Source: Dysgonomonadaceae bacterium PH5-43 (GTDB lineage Bacteria > Bacteroidota > Bacteroidia > Bacteroidales > Azobacteroidaceae). From it: 64,000 bases of DNA. The stretch is taken from contig JARXWK010000001.1 in the NCBI GenBank assembly GCA_029916745.1, forward strand, positions 1 to 64,000, given 5' to 3'. The stretch's first letter is position 1; each line of letters begins with the position of its first letter. Of the stretch, positions 33,837 through 42,456 are shown piece after piece. The notes beneath the pieces were generated by a model. That model ran no database searches, was not told the origin of the DNA, and worked only from the letters and a program-made list of their open reading frames with translations. Both the position numbers and the translations under genes were made by a program.

Positions 33837-35870
33837 ATGAAAAACTTAGTGCTTACTTGTTGCCTTACTTTGTTTTTGAGTTTGTTGTATTCTGAAATAT
33901 ATTCGCAAGCAATATTAAAACAGTATACAAATATACCTACTATGTATATAGATACCGAAGGAGGAATACCTGTAACAAGTAAAACCACCTACATACCTGC
34001 CGTTGTTAATATTGTAAGTAGTGATACTACTGAAAATCTGAGTATGATTACAGAAATAAGAGGACGAGGAAACGGCACTTGGGGTAAACCAAAGAAACCA
34101 TACCGCATTAAATTAAGCAAAAAAACTAATCTTCTTAATATGCCAGCAAAAGCTAAAATATGGACAATGTTGGCTAATCAAGCTGATAAAACATTAATGA
34201 GAAATGCTCTTGCTTTTAAGATAGGAGAACTGGTTGAGTTGGAGTTCACTCCTTCTGGGCGTTTTGTCGATTTGGTATTCAATGGCGAATATCAGGGTAA
34301 CTATTTTGTTGCAGATCAAATAAGAGTGGAAAAAGATAGAGTTGATATTGAAGAACAAGAGCCTTTTGATACTGAATTACCTGACATAACTGGAGGGTAT
34401 CTTTTGGAGTTAGATGGCTATGCTTCGTCTGAACCTAAATACTTTGTCAGCGGCAAAGGAGTACCCATTACGGTTAAGTATCCTAATGATGATGAAATAA
34501 GTGATGCTCAAATGGAATACATTGAAGAGCATATAAATAAGTTTGAATCTCGATTGTTTGCCAAAAATTTCAAAGACTCAATAGAGGGTTATAGACCTTG
34601 GATTGATGAGCATTCTTTAATTAACTGGTATATAGCTTGCGAACTCACTGGAAATCCCGATTGTTTTTGGAGCACGTATATATATAAACGCAGAAATAAC
34701 AACAAAATATTCTTTGGTCCTTTGTGGGATTACGACATAGCTTTTAATAACGACCATCGTATGGGAAATGCGGAAGAAAAACTAATGAGAAATTATGCTC
34801 ATTATCCTATAAACAAACAATGGTTGATGCAAATAAGTAGAGATGAATGGTTTCATAAAGCGGTAAAAGAACGTTGGAATCAATTAATAGAAAACAAGTT
34901 AGAGGAAAAGCTTTTAGCTTTTATCGATGATACTCGAAATCTTATTTATGAATCGCAAGAGTTAAACTACAATATATGGGGACCTGTACATCAAGCAAGC
35001 CATCTCGAATATTATCTTTTCGATACTTACGATGAAGGTGTTGATTATCTATCCGATTATATTAAAGTAAGAATTGCTTACCTTACTGAAAGTTTCAATA
35101 CGAATATAGAACCTTATACTCCTTTTGAGCCTGAGAATTATTATTATATGATAAAGAACGATGCCGCTGATAAATTTATAAGCGTTGTTGACAACTCTAC
35201 CCTACCCGATGCTGCTTTATGTATATGGGACGAAGAGAAAGATAATTATTCGCAACACTGGGAAATCGTATCTACAGATACCGACAACGAATATCAGATA
35301 ATCAACAGAGCTTCGAAGCTCGCTATTTGGAATGAAAATTTAGCTAAAGACATATTACAAAAAGAATCTGACTCTAATGATATTAATCAACGCTGGAAGC
35401 TTGAACAAATATATGATAATAATGGAGTTGTTGGTCTTACGAATATAGCTTCTTCATCTGCATTAGATAACAGAGGCGGAGCTAAAAACAATGGCAATCT
35501 TCTTATTGGCTGGACTTCAGAAACAACATCGAACGCTAATCAACAATGGAGATTTGTTAAAGTAGAACCTATAAATCCCGAAGAACCTAATATTCCCGAC
35601 AATGTAAAAGACGTAAAGTTCAGTAGAGTATATATTACGTCAAATCCTATAAGTAAGTCTGATGGTATAACAATAATACTTCCTGAAAATGTATCGGGAA
35701 GTATTATTGTTGAGTTGTTTAATGTAAAGGGTAATCGACTGTTTAATAAGAATTACAGAAACTTACAAGAAATACACCTTGCAATTCCATCAATCAATAA
35801 AGGGATATACATACTAAGAATAACTACAAAAGATATTCTGTATAATCAAAAACTGTTTGTTTTAGAGTGA
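33837..35870 (+). CDS. CotH-family protein with ricin-like lectin module and T9SS-type C-terminal domain
   Basis: This 677-residue exported protein has a signal peptide (about 1-24). The CotH domain (about 30-400) includes RGRGNGTWGKPKKPYRIKL and the metal-binding LWDYDIAFNND. CotH proteins in spores and some other bacteria are atypical kinases; the role here is unknown. Residues ~430-585 look like a ricin B beta-trefoil (YQIINRASKLAIWNE, QRWKLEQI, NQQWRFVKVEP). The last ~75 residues (IIVELFNVKGNRLF, INKGIYILRITT) fit a type A T9SS sorting domain, which predicts transfer to the cell surface. It is a single gene, tail-to-tail with the alcohol dehydrogenase (no gap). Confidence 0.82.
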   Translation: MKNLVLTCCLTLFLSLLYSEIYSQAILKQYTNIPTMYIDTEGGIPVTSKTTYIPAVVNIVSSDTTENLSMITEIRGRGNGTWGKPKKPYRIKLSKKTNLLNMPAKAKIWTMLANQADKTLMRNALAFKIGELVELEFTPSGRFVDLVFNGEYQGNYFVADQIRVEKDRVDIEEQEPFDTELPDITGGYLLELDGYASSEPKYFVSGKGVPITVKYPNDDEISDAQMEYIEEHINKFESRLFAKNFKDSIEGYRPWIDEHSLINWYIACELTGNPDCFWSTYIYKRRNNNKIFFGPLWDYDIAFNNDHRMGNAEEKLMRNYAHYPINKQWLMQISRDEWFHKAVKERWNQLIENKLEEKLLAFIDDTRNLIYESQELNYNIWGPVHQASHLEYYLFDTYDEGVDYLSDYIKVRIAYLTESFNTNIEPYTPFEPENYYYMIKNDAADKFISVVDNSTLPDAALCIWDEEKDNYSQHWEIVSTDTDNEYQIINRASKLAIWNENLAKDILQKESDSNDINQRWKLEQIYDNNGVVGLTNIASSSALDNRGGAKNNGNLLIGWTSETTSNANQQWRFVKVEPINPEEPNIPDNVKDVKFSRVYITSNPISKSDGITIILPENVSGSIIVELFNVKGNRLFNKNYRNLQEIHLAIPSINKGIYILRITTKDILYNQKLFVLE

Positions 35871-37046
35871 TTATCCCTTCGCTGCTATTTCGTATATTGC
35901 ACGAGCATCAGCCATCTCTAACTTACGGAAAGCTCCAATAGTTTCTCCGTTATTAATCCGAAGTTGTTTAACTAATGTATCTATATCAGAAGCTTTAGCT
36001 CCAAGTTCGTTAAAGTTTACAGGTAAGCCTATCGACTTAAAGAAGTCTTTTATAGCTGATATACCTTTAAGAGCTGTCTCTTTTTTGTCGGAACTTTCGG
36101 TTATTCCCCATACATTTACAGCAAAACGAACAAAACGATTAACATCAGAAGAATAAACATATTGCATCCATGCAGGAAACATTACAGCTAAGCCTGCTCC
36201 GTGAGCAACATCATACAATGCACTTAGTTCGTGCTCTAATTCGTGCGATGCCCAGTCTTCTTCTCTTCCTACACCACATATACCATTATGAGCAACAGTT
36301 CCTGCCCACATTATATTTGCACGAGAATTGTAATTATTTGGTTCGGCAATAACAATCGGAGCTTCTTTTATTATAGATTTAAGAATAGCTTCGCACATAT
36401 TATCGGTTAGTTCAACCCCTTGTGTTTTTGTAAAATACCTTTCCATAACGTGTGCCATCATATCGGCAATGCCACAAGCTGTTTGGTATGCAGGCAAACT
36501 AAAAGTAAGCGTTGGATCCATTATAGCAAACACAGGACGAAGACGCTCACCGCCTGCTCCTCTTTTCAGCATTCCCTCTGTTTTTGTTATAACCATACTA
36601 TTAGAAGCCTCGCTACCAGCAGCCGGAATAGTAAGTATTGTTCCTAAAGGCAAAGCTTTGGTTATAGAAACAGTTCCTTCGAAGAAATTCCAAAAATCTC
36701 CAGCATAAGGAACTCCTGCTGCTATTGCTTTTGCAGAGTCTATAACGCTACCACCTCCTACTGCAAGAATAAAGTTTACGTTTTCTTTTCTACAAAGTTC
36801 TATTCCTTCATAAACAAGTGTGTCAAGAGGATTAGGTTGCACCCCTCCTAACTTAATATATTCTATAAATTCATTTTGAAGAAGACTTTCTACTTCTTTA
36901 AGCAAACCACTACGCTCTGCGTGTTTACCTCCATAATGAATTAATACTTTCGTTGCATTATACTTTTTAAGTAAAGCAGCTGTACGCGAAATCGTATCTT
37001 TACCGAAAACGAATTCGGTAGGCGAACAAAATCTAAAGTTATTCAT
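35871..37046 (-). CDS. Iron-containing alcohol dehydrogenase (butanol-dehydrogenase type)
   Basis: This 391-residue group III alcohol dehydrogenase has the NAD(P)-binding GGGSVIDSAKAIAAG (about 96-110) and the metal-binding region DMMAHVMERYF, with further His in HELEHELSALYDVAHGAGLAV. It is closest in form to YqhD/BdhA enzymes, which reduce aldehydes with NADPH; the natural substrate is unknown. It overlaps the upstream DUF3298 gene by 8 bp, so the two are co-translated although no shared function is evident. Confidence 0.9.
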   Translation of the reverse strand: MNNFRFCSPTEFVFGKDTISRTAALLKKYNATKVLIHYGGKHAERSGLLKEVESLLQNEFIEYIKLGGVQPNPLDTLVYEGIELCRKENVNFILAVGGGSVIDSAKAIAAGVPYAGDFWNFFEGTVSITKALPLGTILTIPAAGSEASNSMVITKTEGMLKRGAGGERLRPVFAIMDPTLTFSLPAYQTACGIADMMAHVMERYFTKTQGVELTDNMCEAILKSIIKEAPIVIAEPNNYNSRANIMWAGTVAHNGICGVGREEDWASHELEHELSALYDVAHGAGLAVMFPAWMQYVYSSDVNRFVRFAVNVWGITESSDKKETALKGISAIKDFFKSIGLPVNFNELGAKASDIDTLVKQLRINNGETIGAFRKLEMADARAIYEIAAKG

Positions 37047-38667
37047 ATCTGTATTCGTTTGTTAAATACTTTTTAATATCAGAGAAGGGTAAATGTATAG
37101 TTGTTGTTCCTAAAGAATAAGGCCCTATTTCGTAAGGATTATAGATAAATGTTATTCCTTCTTCGTCAATATAGAAGTTGTTGGTAGGAACAATCTTGTT
37201 TATTTCATATCCTTCATTTTTCAGTTCATTTATATTCTCGAACTCTTTAGAATCTAACAAAGCGTTTACCAATAAAGGTTTCAATCCTTCTATTGAAGTT
37301 GGAATTAAAATATCGCTGTATTTAATTAATTTAGCTTCCGATAGTTTAACGGTAAAACCTTTAGTTATTTCCATTCCGTGAGCACCACCATCGTAATTGT
37401 AAGTAGTTATTGTATAACTTATTAAATCGTTATTGTTAAGATAGAAATTATTAGTCATAGTAAACTCCTTACTCAAAGCCATTATAGTTTGAGGAAAGTT
37501 GTTTTCACTTTGTTCTATTTCGCTAACCATTTTTTGTGTTTCTCTTGAAGATGTAAAATCATCATATTCAGAAAGCATCTTAGAATAGAAAAGTCGAAGA
37601 GCTTCTTCTGGTGTAAATTCCGAATACACTTCTCCTAAACCATTAGTTATAAATAATTTTTGAAGATTTTCAAGAGTTACTTGATCGCGATAAGCTTTAG
37701 GGTATGTAAATTGCATTTTACAAACAAATCCAGGAAACTTTTCGCGGTCGTAAGCGTAAAACTCTTCATTAAGATATGAAGTGTCGTATTTTATCCTGTT
37801 ACCCGCATAGTAAAGATTTGCCCAACGAAATAAAGAGCATTCGGGTTTCATATAAACATACAATTCAGAGTAAGGAACAAATATATCAATCAAACTAAGA
37901 GCAAACGATCCTACATCGTATCTATTATATATAAAGGTAATACCTTTGTCGTTGGCAATAAAATTATCTGATGGAGGAATTTGAGTAGTTGTAAATCCTA
38001 AGTCTATCATTACTTCTTCGTTGGCAAACATTCTTTCTTCCATTAAACTCTTAGTTATAAGCTCCGATATTTTATCTTCTACATCATTGTAAAATATATC
38101 TTGGTAAGAAATGTTTTTACCAGTTTCTATATCGTAAACTAAACCTTTTGTGTAAGACGACGCATGCGGTCCGCCTTCGTATTCGGTTACATTAATTACC
38201 TGACTAACTATACTACCTTTATTAAACTTGATAGTATTTCGCATTGTTTTATCGAAATTGTAGTGGTAGCCAAAGTCATTAACCGTTTCTCCTTTCGCTT
38301 TAGCATTTTTCTCATCAAGTTTATATAATCCCGACTTTTCGAAGGTTTCTTTATAGTTTTCCAGATAGTTTTTAGAATAAGCTTTAGTTGCCTTTTCTGG
38401 AGTCATTGAAGCATATTCTGCACCAAAAAATTCTTCTATAAAATACGATTGTAATTTAGTTTGTAATTCTTTATTTATTGCAGTATGAGGATAAAAGAAA
38501 TTAATCCTCAAATTACACGAAGGGTTGTTTTTCTTCCCGTATAGGTTGTACGATTTAACTTCTTCTACTCCTAAAAACCTGAAATCATTGTCCCTATAAA
38601 TAGATGTTTGAGCCACTATATTTATAATAAAACAACACAAACTAAAGCTTAATACTACCTTCTTCAT
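37039..38667 (-). CDS. Exported protein with two DUF4163/DUF3298 repeats
   Basis: This 542-residue protein has a signal peptide (MKKVVLSFSLCCFIINIVAQ). It is an internal duplication: each half has a Y(E/D)GGxH block (TEYEGGPHASSYTKGL and YNYDGGAHGMEITKGF), then a soluble beta-alpha stretch, then GITFIYN(R/P)Y(D/E)(V/I)G and a final PYSELYVYM / PFSDIKKYL. This arrangement is that of DUF4163 plus DUF3298 (RsiV-like). RsiV binds lysozyme, but nothing here shows that activity. First gene of a run with the alcohol dehydrogenase. Confidence 0.82.
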   Translation of the reverse strand: MKKVVLSFSLCCFIINIVAQTSIYRDNDFRFLGVEEVKSYNLYGKKNNPSCNLRINFFYPHTAINKELQTKLQSYFIEEFFGAEYASMTPEKATKAYSKNYLENYKETFEKSGLYKLDEKNAKAKGETVNDFGYHYNFDKTMRNTIKFNKGSIVSQVINVTEYEGGPHASSYTKGLVYDIETGKNISYQDIFYNDVEDKISELITKSLMEERMFANEEVMIDLGFTTTQIPPSDNFIANDKGITFIYNRYDVGSFALSLIDIFVPYSELYVYMKPECSLFRWANLYYAGNRIKYDTSYLNEEFYAYDREKFPGFVCKMQFTYPKAYRDQVTLENLQKLFITNGLGEVYSEFTPEEALRLFYSKMLSEYDDFTSSRETQKMVSEIEQSENNFPQTIMALSKEFTMTNNFYLNNNDLISYTITTYNYDGGAHGMEITKGFTVKLSEAKLIKYSDILIPTSIEGLKPLLVNALLDSKEFENINELKNEGYEINKIVPTNNFYIDEEGITFIYNPYEIGPYSLGTTTIHLPFSDIKKYLTNEYRYE

Positions 38668-38673
38668 AAATTA

Positions 38674-39408
38674 TTAAAATTTAATATCTTGAACTATTAC
38701 TTGTTCTGTTTTTGCAAAAAGTTCAGGGAAAGACGTCTCCTTTACTGATATAGGCTCTTGAATTATAAATTCAAGTGTATTGCATAGACTTAGAGGAAAA
38801 GCTCCCCACTTTGTCATTTTCCACGAATTGTTAATAGTAACAGGAACAACATAAGCCGATGGCGCATATTTACAAAGAATTTTCAATCCGTTTTCGGCGA
38901 AGCGTCCTGGTTTTCCTGTTTTACTGCGTGTTCCTTCAGGAAATATTACAACAGCTCGTTTGTTTGTTTCTATATATTGCCCCATTTCTTTAATTGCAGT
39001 TAGAGCCTGTTTCGAATCTTTTCTGTCAATAAGTACCGACCCTCCATGATTTAGATTGTACGAAATACTGGGAATTCCTTTTCCTAACTCAATCTTACTA
39101 ACAAATTTAGGATGTGCTTTCCTCATAATCCAACCAATAGTAGTTATATCGTATAAACTTTGATGATTGGCGGCAATTATAAGAGGCACTCCTTCCGGAA
39201 GTTTGTCTAGGTTCTTTATTTTGTACCTTGTACCTAAAACGTATGTATTCGCTACCAAGAAGAAAAATAGTATATCTACACTCTTTTTATGTGCTTCATA
39301 GCCAAACAAGTTGAAACAAATCCACTGCACAATATGAAAAAACACTAACGTGAATCCAAAAAGCAGATAATAGATAACAGAAAGAGGATATGCCAGTATT
39401 TTTTGCAT
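38674..39408 (-). CDS. plsC: 1-acyl-sn-glycerol-3-phosphate acyltransferase (PlsC)
   Basis: This 244-residue membrane enzyme makes phosphatidic acid. It has an N-terminal hydrophobic segment, the catalytic NHQSLYD (the NHx4D motif), the substrate-binding FPEGTRS and VPVTI. It follows the nitronate monooxygenase gene with no gap (39408/39409), so both are in one transcript, with the DUF3298 gene 6 bp further on. Confidence 0.9.
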   Translation of the reverse strand: MQKILAYPLSVIYYLLFGFTLVFFHIVQWICFNLFGYEAHKKSVDILFFFLVANTYVLGTRYKIKNLDKLPEGVPLIIAANHQSLYDITTIGWIMRKAHPKFVSKIELGKGIPSISYNLNHGGSVLIDRKDSKQALTAIKEMGQYIETNKRAVVIFPEGTRSKTGKPGRFAENGLKILCKYAPSAYVVPVTINNSWKMTKWGAFPLSLCNTLEFIIQEPISVKETSFPELFAKTEQVIVQDIKF

Positions 39409-40488
39409 TTAGATTCCTCCTTCTGCTGCTTTTGCTTTAAGAAATTCAGCCTTTAGTTTGGTAATAACTTCTTTTACACTTGATATTTTTTCAGACAAAT
39501 GAACATTAATTCCTGAAAAGGCGTATCCTTTCTTCATATTGCCTCTGGCTGCCTGATAAAGACATTGAACAATACAATATGGACTTTTAGTATAATCGCA
39601 GGTTTTTATACAATGGAAAGGACAGTTTTTAGGTTTCTCCAAACCTTTTTCTACACTTTGAATAAACTCACCATCAATCGCTCTTCCAGGCATTCCTACC
39701 GGACTTTGAATAATCTTTATATCTGTTTGTTTTGCATTTACAAACACTTCTTTGAATGTATCTGATGCATCACACTCTTTAGTTGTAACAAATGTAGTTC
39801 CCATTTGCACACCCGAAGCTCCCATTTCGATAAAACGAAGTATGTCTTCTCCTGTAGAGATTCCTCCAGCAGCAATAACCGGAATGTTTTTCTCTTCTTT
39901 GTATAAGCTGGCAATGTTTACCACTTCAGGAATAAGCTGTTCCAGAGAATAATGCTCATCTTCAAGTTGGTCTACTTTGAAACCTAAGTGTCCACCTGCT
40001 TTTGGACCTTCTACAACAATAGCATCTGGTAAATATCCAAAGTTGTTTTTCCATTTGTCGCAAATAATTTTAGCTGCTCGCGAAGACGATACAATAGGAA
40101 CCAATTTAGTTCTGCTTTCGCTTGTTAAATAAGAAGGTAAATCGAAAGGTAGTCCTGCTCCAGCAAAGATAATATCAACCTTTTCGGCTATAGACGTTTT
40201 TACCATATCGGCATAATTGCTTAATGCAACCATAATATTGACTCCAACTATACCTTTTGTCTTTTCTTTAGCTTTTGATATTTCTTCTTTTAATCCTAAA
40301 ATACATTTGTTTAAATAATCTCCTGGATATTTATTGTAGATTAAACCTAAACCTGCACACGAAATAACGCCAATACCTCCTTCGTTAGCTACTGCCGAAG
40401 CTAATCCCGATAAAGAGACTCCAACTCCCATACCTCCTTGAATTACTGGAAGCTTTACTTCCAGATTTCCTATAAAAAATGACTTCAT
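39409..40488 (-). CDS. Nitronate monooxygenase / 2-nitropropane dioxygenase-like FMN enzyme
   Basis: This 359-residue TIM-barrel flavoenzyme has the family signatures PVIQGGMGVGVSLSGLA at the start, the active-site region VVEGPKAGGHLGF (catalytic-type His) and the FMN phosphate site AAGGISTGEDILRFIEMGA. The family also includes FabK enoyl-ACP reductase; adjacency to plsC makes a lipid role worth considering. The C-terminal part holds a Cys cluster (CPFHCIKTCDYTKSPYCIVQC, spread over ~21 residues) with five Cys, which may bind a metal or FeS cluster. A -7 box lies at 40515-40522 (TAACTTTG). Confidence 0.82.
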   Translation of the reverse strand: MKSFFIGNLEVKLPVIQGGMGVGVSLSGLASAVANEGGIGVISCAGLGLIYNKYPGDYLNKCILGLKEEISKAKEKTKGIVGVNIMVALSNYADMVKTSIAEKVDIIFAGAGLPFDLPSYLTSESRTKLVPIVSSSRAAKIICDKWKNNFGYLPDAIVVEGPKAGGHLGFKVDQLEDEHYSLEQLIPEVVNIASLYKEEKNIPVIAAGGISTGEDILRFIEMGASGVQMGTTFVTTKECDASDTFKEVFVNAKQTDIKIIQSPVGMPGRAIDGEFIQSVEKGLEKPKNCPFHCIKTCDYTKSPYCIVQCLYQAARGNMKKGYAFSGINVHLSEKISSVKEVITKLKAEFLKAKAAEGGI

Positions 40489-40514
40489 CTAATTTGATAA
40501 AAATATTAGTCGAC

Positions 40515-40522
40515 AAAGTTAT
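40515..40522 (-). promoter_or_regulatory. Promoter -7 box of the nitronate monooxygenase-plsC run
   Basis: TAACTTTG on the minus strand, 27 bp before the ATG, is an exact TAnnTTTG match. Confidence 0.6.
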
Positions 40523-40581
40523 GAAAATAAATTAACAAACTCGGGAGAACTGAGTGTTTTTCATATAAAAACACAATGCAA

Positions 40582-40613
40582 AAGCCGCTGAGAAATACAT
40601 CTCAACGGCTTTA
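40582..40613 (-). terminator. Terminator of the POT transporter gene
   Basis: A 13-bp stem (40582-40594 with 40601-40613, one G-U pair in the minus-strand RNA, 6-nt loop) is followed by TTTT on the minus strand. Another 8-bp hairpin (GTGTTTTT / AAAAACAC, 40555-40575) lies next to it. Confidence 0.7.
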
Positions 40614-40645
40614 TACTATTTTTTTTAACGTTTATCGAATACTGA

Positions 40646-42346
40646 TTAACAGTCGTTAGTTACTTTTTCTAATTTCTTTAATATAGAGAACATAAAGATA
40701 GCAGATATTAAGCATAATGCTACAAGTATACCCCATACTAACCAAAGAGGTAATCCTCCCCATAAGTAACCAATAATAGCTACTAAGTAGTTACCGATTG
40801 CCGTTGCAGCAAACCAGCCTCCCATCATTAATCCTTTATATTTAGGAGGAGCTACCTTAGATACAAACGAAATACCCATCGGACTTAATAATAATTCTGC
40901 GAATGTTAATACTAAGTAAGTACTTATCAACCAGTTTGGAGATACTAAAGTATCGCTAACACCACCTGTTGCTTTTAATTCTTCAGGAGTTGCTAATCCC
41001 ATAGAGCCTACTGCTAAAATTAAGAAACCTAAAGCTGCGATAACCATACCGATTCCGATTTTACGAGGAGCTGATGGCTCTTTGCCTTTGCTCGCTAACG
41101 CACCAAATATAGCAAGCGATACAGGAGTAAGCACTACTACAAAGAAAGGATTAAACTGTTGGAATATTTGTGGGAATACATCTACAGAGTCGTTTGCTTG
41201 CATATAATTGAAAACAAGAGCTGCTACGGCTGCGGCAAAGATACCGCCTCCTATTGCTTTCGCTTTGGCAGCAGCAGATTGGAATATATTAAACAAAGCA
41301 TAAACTGCAATTATAATAAAAGTAAGATTCAACACATCGAAACCTATTCTATCTAATCCTGTGGCAGCGTTGGCTGTATAGTCGCGAGCAAAGAATGTCA
41401 TTGTAAGTCCGTTTTGGTGGAAAGACATCCAGAAGAAGATAACAACAGAGAACACTAAAACTAAAGCAACAATTCTTTCTTTTGTTTGCTGAGGAGTAAG
41501 TTCTGCCTCTTTAGCAACAGTAGAATTGCCAGTAGCTTGTTGAGCTGCTAATTGTTTTGCATTGTAATCAGCGTGTTTGTATGTTTTTCTGAAACCAAGA
41601 TATATCAACATAGATACAACAAGAGAGAAACAAGCAACAGCGAAACCGTAGTTGTAAGCTTCTGATAATTTATCTATATATAAGTTACTGAACTCTGTAA
41701 GTTCCATTCCTGCTTTTTGAGTAGCAGCTAAATTTGTAAATTCAGCTAAACCAGCAGGGTCCATTTCTTTAGTTGTATCTAAGAATTGATGAGCAAGATT
41801 AGGAATTTTAGCATTATAAACTAAACCTTCTTGACCTAAGAAATAGTTAGTTACCTTAGTAGCAGCCGTTGGAGCATATAAAGCGCCTAAGTTGATAGCC
41901 ATATAGAAAATACTAAACGCATTGTCGCGTTGTGATTTATACTTAGGATCGTCGTACAAGTTACCAACCATAACTTGTAAGTTACCTTTGAATAAACCAG
42001 TTCCTGCTGCAATAAGGAATAAAGCGGCAAACATAATTCCCATTGATGCGCTATCTCTCGCCGTTGGTATCGACAAGAACAGATAACCAGCAAACATAAC
42101 TATAATACCTATAGTTACTGTTTTACCATAACCGAGCCATTTGTCGGCGATTATACCTCCTACAAGGGGCATAAAATAAACTAACGCCAAGAAACCTCCG
42201 AAGATGGTTGACGTTGTACTTTCATCTAATCCAAACTTAGCTTGCAAAAACAATACGAATATCGCAAGCATAGTGTAATACCCGAATCTTTCTCCGGTAT
42301 TAGCAAGGGCTAAAGCGTATAAGCCTTTAGGGTGATTGTTAAACAT
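40646..42346 (-). CDS. Proton-dependent oligopeptide transporter (POT/PTR family)
   Basis: This 566-residue inner-membrane symporter imports di- and tripeptides with protons. It begins PKGLYALALANTGERFGYYT, containing the ExxER-like POT signature, and has GGIIADKWLGYGKT and the PTR2 block AINLGALYAPTAA. There are about 14 hydrophobic segments. A long loop with an alanine- and glutamine-rich stretch lies near residue 285. A -7 box (TATCTTTG) at 42397-42404 precedes it. Confidence 0.92.
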   Translation of the reverse strand: MFNNHPKGLYALALANTGERFGYYTMLAIFVLFLQAKFGLDESTTSTIFGGFLALVYFMPLVGGIIADKWLGYGKTVTIGIIVMFAGYLFLSIPTARDSASMGIMFAALFLIAAGTGLFKGNLQVMVGNLYDDPKYKSQRDNAFSIFYMAINLGALYAPTAATKVTNYFLGQEGLVYNAKIPNLAHQFLDTTKEMDPAGLAEFTNLAATQKAGMELTEFSNLYIDKLSEAYNYGFAVACFSLVVSMLIYLGFRKTYKHADYNAKQLAAQQATGNSTVAKEAELTPQQTKERIVALVLVFSVVIFFWMSFHQNGLTMTFFARDYTANAATGLDRIGFDVLNLTFIIIAVYALFNIFQSAAAKAKAIGGGIFAAAVAALVFNYMQANDSVDVFPQIFQQFNPFFVVVLTPVSLAIFGALASKGKEPSAPRKIGIGMVIAALGFLILAVGSMGLATPEELKATGGVSDTLVSPNWLISTYLVLTFAELLLSPMGISFVSKVAPPKYKGLMMGGWFAATAIGNYLVAIIGYLWGGLPLWLVWGILVALCLISAIFMFSILKKLEKVTNDC

Positions 42347-42396
42347 AGAGTTATTTTTATTGTTAGTAATTTATTATAAATTCAGCATTATTCTCG

Positions 42397-42404
42397 CAAA
42401 GATA
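42397..42404 (-). promoter_or_regulatory. POT transporter promoter -7 box
   Basis: TATCTTTG on the minus strand, 51 bp upstream of the ATG, is an exact match to TAnnTTTG. Confidence 0.65.
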
Positions 42405-42456
42405 GAAAATATTTAGGTTCTTTAAAGTAAAGAGACTTAAACTTTTTATACAAAAG

